A stretch of 64,000 nucleotides of DNA from Hyphomicrobiales bacterium. Lineage in GTDB: Bacteria; Pseudomonadota; Alphaproteobacteria; Rhizobiales; Rhizobiaceae. The translations under genes were made by a program, and so were the position numbers. Positions within the stretch are counted from its first letter, which is position 1, and each line of letters starts with the position of its first letter. Under the pieces are notes generated by a model. It was not told where the DNA came from. It searched no databases and was given only the letters and a program-made list of their open reading frames with translations. The stretch spans positions 202,531-266,530 of the forward strand of contig UCKU01000025.1 of assembly GCA_900473185.1 (NCBI GenBank), in the 5' to 3' direction. Shown here in pieces: positions 59,936 to 64,000 of this stretch.

Positions 59936-60958
59936 ATGCTCACCAAGAAACTTCTTTCGGCCTGCCTCGGCGCCGGCCTGGTTGCCGCTCTGGCAGTCTC
60001 GGCCTCCGCTGCCGACATTACCGGCGCTGGTTCCACCTTCGTCTATCCGGTTCTTTCGAAGTGGTCGGCAGACTACAACAAGGAAACCGGCGACAAGCTG
60101 AACTACCAGTCGATCGGTTCGGGCGGCGGTATCGCCCAGATCAAGGCTGCAACGGTTGACTTCGGCGCTTCCGACGCCCCGCTCAAGCCGGAAGACCTGA
60201 CTGCTGGCGGCTTTGGCCAATTCCCGCTCGTTGTCGGCGGTATCGTTCCCGTCATTAACGTCAAGGGCATCAAATCAGGCGAATTGAAGCTCTCCGGCAA
60301 GGTCCTCGCTGACATCTACCTCGGCAACGTCACCAAGTGGAACGACAAGGCCATCGCCGACCTGAACCCGGGCCTGAAGCTGCCCGACAGCCAGATCGCC
60401 GTTGTTCACCGTTCGGACGGTTCGGGCACCTCTTTCAACTGGACGAACTTCTTCTCGAAGGTAAACCCGGACTGGAAGTCGAAGGTTGGTGAAGGCACTG
60501 CCGTCAACTGGCCGGTCGGCATCGGCGGCAAGGGCAACGAAGGCGTTGCCGCTTACGTCACCCGCGTCAAGGACTCGATCGGTTACGTCGAATACGCCTA
60601 CGCCCTGCAGAACAAGCTGCCCTACGTTCTCATCCAGAACGCTGCCGGCCAGTACCCGAAGCCGAACGCTGAGAGCTTCTCGGCTGCCGCTGCCAGCGCA
60701 GAATGGGGCAAGGCTCAGGACTTCTACCTGATCATGACCAACGCACCGGGTGAAAAGGCCTGGCCGATCACAGCGACCACCTGGGCTATCATGTACAAGG
60801 AGCCGAAGGACGCTGAACGCTCCAAGGCTGCTTTCACCTTCTTCAAGTGGGCGCTCGAAAAGGGCCAGAAGGAAGCGTCCTCGCTCGATTACGTTCCGCT
60901 TCCGGACACGCTCGTGAAGCAGATCGAAGATTACTGGACGGCCTCTTTCAAGAGCTGA
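59936..60958 (+). CDS. pstS: Phosphate-binding protein PstS
   Basis: PstS is the periplasmic phosphate receptor of the PstSCAB importer. The 340-residue protein has a signal peptide (MLTKKLLSACLGAGLVAALAVSASA). Phosphate-binding segments are AGSTFVYPVLSKWSADYNKETG, GSGGGIAQIKAATVDFGASDAPL and HRSDGSGTSFNWTNF. The gene is preceded by a Pho box and followed by a strong intercistronic stem-loop, and pstC, pstA and pstB continue the operon. Confidence 0.97.
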   Translation: MLTKKLLSACLGAGLVAALAVSASAADITGAGSTFVYPVLSKWSADYNKETGDKLNYQSIGSGGGIAQIKAATVDFGASDAPLKPEDLTAGGFGQFPLVVGGIVPVINVKGIKSGELKLSGKVLADIYLGNVTKWNDKAIADLNPGLKLPDSQIAVVHRSDGSGTSFNWTNFFSKVNPDWKSKVGEGTAVNWPVGIGGKGNEGVAAYVTRVKDSIGYVEYAYALQNKLPYVLIQNAAGQYPKPNAESFSAAAASAEWGKAQDFYLIMTNAPGEKAWPITATTWAIMYKEPKDAERSKAAFTFFKWALEKGQKEASSLDYVPLPDTLVKQIEDYWTASFKS

Positions 60959-60977
60959 TCCTGACGAAACTGCGGTC

Positions 60978-61004
60978 GGGGCGGAAAGCCAAGCTTTCCG
61001 CCCC
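60978..61004 (+). other. Intercistronic stem-loop between pstS and pstC
   Basis: A 12-bp perfect stem GGGGCGGAAAGC / GCTTTCCGCCCC with a three-base loop. No T-run follows, so it probably stabilises the pstS part of the message or lowers downstream transcription. Such structures are common after binding-protein genes. Confidence 0.75.
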
Positions 61005-61046
61005 TGATGCCTTTGACACCCCCTCAAAGCAGCAGAGCGTACGGAT

Positions 61047-62024
61047 ATGAGCGAAGCATTGGCATCGCTGCCCGCCGACACCGCGGGCGTGAAGCGCCGC
61101 GACGGCGCCGCAGGCGATCGTATTTTTTATTGGATAGTTTTGGGCTGCGGCCTGTTTGTTTTGGCCGCCCTGCTGGCAGCGGCGATCTCCATGGCCATGG
61201 GCGGGCTTCTTGCCTTCCGCACCTTCGGCTTCGGCTTCCTGACCGGCACGGAATGGGATCCGGTTGCTCAGCAATTCGCAGGTCTCGTGCCGATCTACGG
61301 CACGCTGGTCACCTCGGCTCTCGCCATGATCATCGGCGTTCCCGTCAGCCTTGGCATCGCGGTTTTCATCACCGAGGTTGCGCCGCGCTCCATCCGCGGG
61401 CCGATCGGCGGCGCTGTCGAGCTTCTCGCCGGCATCCCCTCGATCATTTACGGCATGTGGGGCCTTTTTACCTTCGCTCCCTTCATGTCGGATTACATCC
61501 AGCCGGTGCTCATCGACTGGCTGGGTCCGATCCCGCTGGTCGGTGCGCTGTTCTCCGGCGCTCCCCTCGGCATCGGCATGCTGACATCAGGCATCGTGCT
61601 GGCAATCATGATCATCCCCTTCATCTCCTCGGTGATGCGTGACGTCTTCCTGGTCGTCCCCGCACAGCTGAAGGAATCAGCCTATGCGCTAGGGTCGACC
61701 AGGTGGGAAGTGGTGCGCGACATCGTCATCCCGCACACCCGCACAGCCGTCGTCGGTGGCATCTTCCTTGGCCTCGGCCGCGCGCTCGGCGAGACCATGG
61801 CGGTCACCTTCGTGCTCGGCAACACCCATAACATTGCGGTGTCGCTGATGGAGCCCGGCACCTCGATTGCCGCAACGCTTGCCAACGAGTTTGCCGAGGC
61901 TTCGGACGACCTCTACCGGTCCTCGCTCGCAGCCCTTGGCCTCATTCTCTTCGTCGTAACCTTCATCGTTCTGGCAGCTGCCAAGCTCATGCTGGTGCGT
62001 ATGGCGAAGCAGAGGGGGGAATAA
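61047..62024 (+). CDS. pstC: Phosphate ABC transporter permease PstC
   Basis: PstC is one of the two membrane channel subunits of the phosphate importer. The 325-residue protein has about six helices. The permease EAA-like loop reads ESAYALGSTRWEVVRDIVIPHTRTAVVGG. The PSIIYGMWGLFTFAPF segment is typical of PstC. It starts 88 bases after pstS and ends two bases before pstA. Confidence 0.96.
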   Translation: MSEALASLPADTAGVKRRDGAAGDRIFYWIVLGCGLFVLAALLAAAISMAMGGLLAFRTFGFGFLTGTEWDPVAQQFAGLVPIYGTLVTSALAMIIGVPVSLGIAVFITEVAPRSIRGPIGGAVELLAGIPSIIYGMWGLFTFAPFMSDYIQPVLIDWLGPIPLVGALFSGAPLGIGMLTSGIVLAIMIIPFISSVMRDVFLVVPAQLKESAYALGSTRWEVVRDIVIPHTRTAVVGGIFLGLGRALGETMAVTFVLGNTHNIAVSLMEPGTSIAATLANEFAEASDDLYRSSLAALGLILFVVTFIVLAAAKLMLVRMAKQRGE

Positions 62025-62026
62025 TC

Positions 62027-62884
62027 ATGGCTACCTATTCGGGTTCCCTTTACCGCCGCCGCCAGATCGGCAGCGCAATCGCCCTGACGCTGTGCTGCCT
62101 GGCGACCGTACTCGGTCTGGTCTTTCTGGTGTGGATCCTCTGGACGACGCTGATTCACGGTCTTTCTGCGCTGAGCCCCAGCCTTCTCACGGAAATGACA
62201 CCGCCGCCCGGCGAAGACGGCGGCGGTCTCGCCAACGCCTTCATGGGCAGCCTGCTGATGGTCGTTCTCGCCGTTATCATCGGCACGCCGATCGGTGTGC
62301 TGGCCGGCACCTATCTGTCGGAATTCGCTCGCGGCAAGAAGATCGGCGAGGCCATCCGCTTCATCAACGATATCCTGCTTTCGGCGCCGTCAATCATCAT
62401 CGGTTTGTTCGTTTATGAAGTGGTCGTCCGCCCGACCTCACGCTTCTCCGGCTTTGCCGGCGGCATTGCGCTGGCCTTCATCTTCTTGCCGGTCGTGGTG
62501 CGCACGACCGACGAGATGCTGCGGCTGGTTCCCGATGTCATGCGTGAGGCAGCGCTTTCGCTCGGCATTCCGCGCTGGAAGGTCACGGTCAACGTCCTCT
62601 ATCGCGCCGCCTCCACGGGTATCCTTACCGGTATCCTGCTCGCGATCGCCCGCATTTCGGGTGAGACCGCGCCGCTCCTCTTCACGGCTCTGAACAACCA
62701 GTATTGGAGCCTGGATATGTCGCAGCCGATGGCGAACATTCCCGTCGTCATCTTCCAGTTCGCCATGAGCCCCTATGAGCAATGGCAGAATCTTGCGTGG
62801 GCCGGTGCCTTCGTGATGACGGCCGTCGTTCTAATCCTGAGCGTCGTATCGCGCTCCGTCCTGAACCGAAAAGGTGGGAAATGA
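62027..62884 (+). CDS. pstA: Phosphate ABC transporter permease PstA
   Basis: PstA pairs with PstC in the membrane channel. The 285-residue protein has six helices and the permease loop REAALSLGIPRWKVTVNVLYRAASTGILTGI. The segments LSAPSIIIGLFVYEV and ISGETAPLLFTAL are conserved in PstA. Its stop overlaps the pstB start by four bases (ATGA), indicating coupled translation. Confidence 0.96.
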   Translation: MATYSGSLYRRRQIGSAIALTLCCLATVLGLVFLVWILWTTLIHGLSALSPSLLTEMTPPPGEDGGGLANAFMGSLLMVVLAVIIGTPIGVLAGTYLSEFARGKKIGEAIRFINDILLSAPSIIIGLFVYEVVVRPTSRFSGFAGGIALAFIFLPVVVRTTDEMLRLVPDVMREAALSLGIPRWKVTVNVLYRAASTGILTGILLAIARISGETAPLLFTALNNQYWSLDMSQPMANIPVVIFQFAMSPYEQWQNLAWAGAFVMTAVVLILSVVSRSVLNRKGGK

Positions 62885-63693
62885 TGCTTCAGTCTGCAGA
62901 CACTTTCGAGACCACCAGCAAGTCGGAAAAGCCGATGGCTAGAGACAAGATCGCTCTCGATAAAGTCAATTTCTATTACGGCGACGCCCACGCGATCAAG
63001 GATGTGAGCCTGAGCTTCCCAGAGCGCCAGGTCTCGGCCCTCATCGGTCCCTCCGGCTGTGGCAAGTCCACCCTGCTGCGCATCCTGAACCGCATCTACA
63101 TGCTGTATCCGAAGATGCGCGCTACCGGCTCGATCAAGCTCGATGGCAAGAACATCCTCGACCCGAGCTTCTCGATGAACGAGCTGCGCGCCCGCGTCGG
63201 CATGGTGTTCCAGAAGCCCGTGCCGTTCCCGATGTCGATCTATGACAACATCGCCTACGGCATCCGCCACCACGAGCGCCTCAACAAGGCCGACATGGAC
63301 GTGCGCGTCGAGCAGGCGCTGCGTCAGGCCGCTCTCTGGGATGAGGTGAAGGACAAGCTGAAGGGCAGCGGCCTCGGCCTTTCCGGCGGCCAGCAGCAGC
63401 GTCTCTGCATCGCCCGCGGCGTGGCGCTGCGTCCGGAAGTCCTGCTTCTCGACGAGCCGACCTCGGCCCTCGACCCGATCTCGACTGCCAAGGTCGAAGA
63501 GCTGGTCGCACAGCTGAAGGGCGAGTTCACGATCGTCATCGTCACCCACAACATGCAGCAGGCAAGCCGTATCTCCGACAACACCGCCTTCATGTATCTC
63601 GGCGAACTGATCGAATACGGCCCGACGGCGCAGATCTTCCAGTCGCCGAAAGTCAAGCGCACGGAAGACTACATCACCGGCCGTTACGGCTGA
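62881..63693 (+). CDS. pstB: Phosphate ABC transporter ATP-binding protein PstB
   Basis: PstB is the ATPase of the phosphate importer. The 270-residue protein has Walker A GPSGCGKSTLLRIL, the signature LSGGQQQRL, Walker B VLLLDEPTSALDP and the H-loop in IVTHNMQQ. I chose the ATG at 62881, overlapping the pstA stop; an ATG one codon later is an alternative. phoU commonly follows pstB, but the window does not reach a following gene; a terminator-like hairpin lies just after. Confidence 0.97.
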   Translation: MMLQSADTFETTSKSEKPMARDKIALDKVNFYYGDAHAIKDVSLSFPERQVSALIGPSGCGKSTLLRILNRIYMLYPKMRATGSIKLDGKNILDPSFSMNELRARVGMVFQKPVPFPMSIYDNIAYGIRHHERLNKADMDVRVEQALRQAALWDEVKDKLKGSGLGLSGGQQQRLCIARGVALRPEVLLLDEPTSALDPISTAKVEELVAQLKGEFTIVIVTHNMQQASRISDNTAFMYLGELIEYGPTAQIFQSPKVKRTEDYITGRYG

Positions 63694-63720
63694 TACGACT
63701 TTCCCCTCGCAGCAAGGAAA

Positions 63721-63749
63721 CGGCCGGCGCGCGATCAGCACGCCGGCCG
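63721..63749 (+). terminator. Terminator-like hairpin after pstB
   Basis: A 9-bp perfect stem CGGCCGGCG / CGCCGGCCG with an 11-base loop, followed by ATTTCGTT. The T-run is short, so termination may be partial. Confidence 0.6.
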
Positions 63750-63763
63750 ATTTCGTTGTCGGA

Positions 63764-63990
63764 TGCCTAGAGCCTTTCCTGGTTAGATTGAAGCATTCTG
63801 CCGGAGCAGGTTTTCGTCAGAGCAAAGGCGATTGGCGAAGGGCATACCTCCAGGTACGTCCGAGCCGATCGCCTTTGATCCTGGCGCAAAGATGCCCGGC
63901 CCTTCGGGTTGGCTGAAACGGGCCGCCTGATCGACCGGCCGGCTTGGCCGTAGATCTGGGCTACGACGCGCGCCGGCCGGTCGATCATCC
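63764..63990. repeat. Probable rhizobial intergenic repeat with nested inverted repeats
   Basis: Starts CCTAGAGCCTTTCCTGGTTA and includes AAGCATTCTGCCGGAGCAGG, which I recall as a recurring rhizobial intergenic sequence. It contains two inverted repeats: AAAGGCGATTGGC (63824-63836) against 63864-63876 with one mismatch, and a perfect 15-bp pair, 63928-63942 against 63973-63987. An open frame on the minus strand across it is not credible. The region runs to the window edge. Confidence 0.5.
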
Positions 63991-64000
63991 GACTCCGTTT

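Noticed and set aside
63767..63988. Minus-strand open frame after pstB
   Set aside because: It lies across a probable repeat with two inverted repeats and has no family resemblance.

Overview
The window is a stretch of ordinary alphaproteobacterial chromosome, almost certainly from the order Hyphomicrobiales (Rhizobiales) and most like Rhizobium. The evidence is the gene order glyA-nrdR-ribD-ribE ... ribH-nusB, plsX-fabH-ihfA-merR and rplM-rpsI ... argC. Also typical are a cellulose operon with bcsN, a K+-insensitive proton pyrophosphatase, a DUF982 protein, rhizobial intergenic repeats and high-GC coding sequence. No phage, insertion sequence or CRISPR array was seen. The assignment rests on recognised protein families; no database search was run.

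Layout. 0.3-16 kb is housekeeping: an L,D-transpeptidase, one-carbon metabolism (glyA), the NrdR repressor, riboflavin synthesis (ribD, ribE, ribH), nusB, the membrane pyrophosphatase hppA, a BamE-type lipoprotein, a cytochrome bc1 chaperone, the DUF177-plsX-fabH lipid genes, ihfA and a MerR regulator. 16-28 kb holds a receiver protein divergent from a hybrid histidine kinase, then a cellulose operon (bcsN-bcsA-bcsB-bcsZ-TPR protein). 28-32 kb is a patchwork of small secreted or unknown proteins around a tRNA-Pro(GGG). 32-40.5 kb is a compact surface-polysaccharide locus: a Wza-like exporter, a GT4 glycosyltransferase, a polyprenyl-phosphate sugar transferase, an O-antigen ligase/polymerase and an XRE regulator on the minus strand, divergent from a Wzc-like protein, with a GNAT-like protein beyond it. 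40.5-54 kb returns to metabolism: heme A synthase, UbiA, an ABC exporter, ArgC, agmatinase, ribosomal proteins L13 and S9, an enoyl-CoA hydratase-like protein and transporters. 54-57.4 kb has metY and small proteins. 57.4-64 kb has a GGDEF-EAL protein and the pstSCAB phosphate transporter behind a clear Pho box.

Two themes stand out. First, surface polysaccharide and its likely control: cellulose synthase carries a PilZ (cyclic di-GMP) domain and has a CtrA-like site upstream of its operon, a second polysaccharide locus lies 5 kb away, and a cyclic di-GMP enzyme lies next to the phosphate transporter. Second, short palindromic repeats: several rhizobial intergenic repeats are present, and one large palindromic element sits in frame inside ribD, adding about 75 codons to an essential-type enzyme.

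The strongest oddities are the in-frame palindromic element in ribD, the Wzc-like protein with degraded ATP-binding motifs, and a cellulose operon with no recognisable outer-membrane barrel. Gene ends are read directly from the sequence. Starts were chosen by ribosome binding site, signal peptide and family length, and some remain uncertain.
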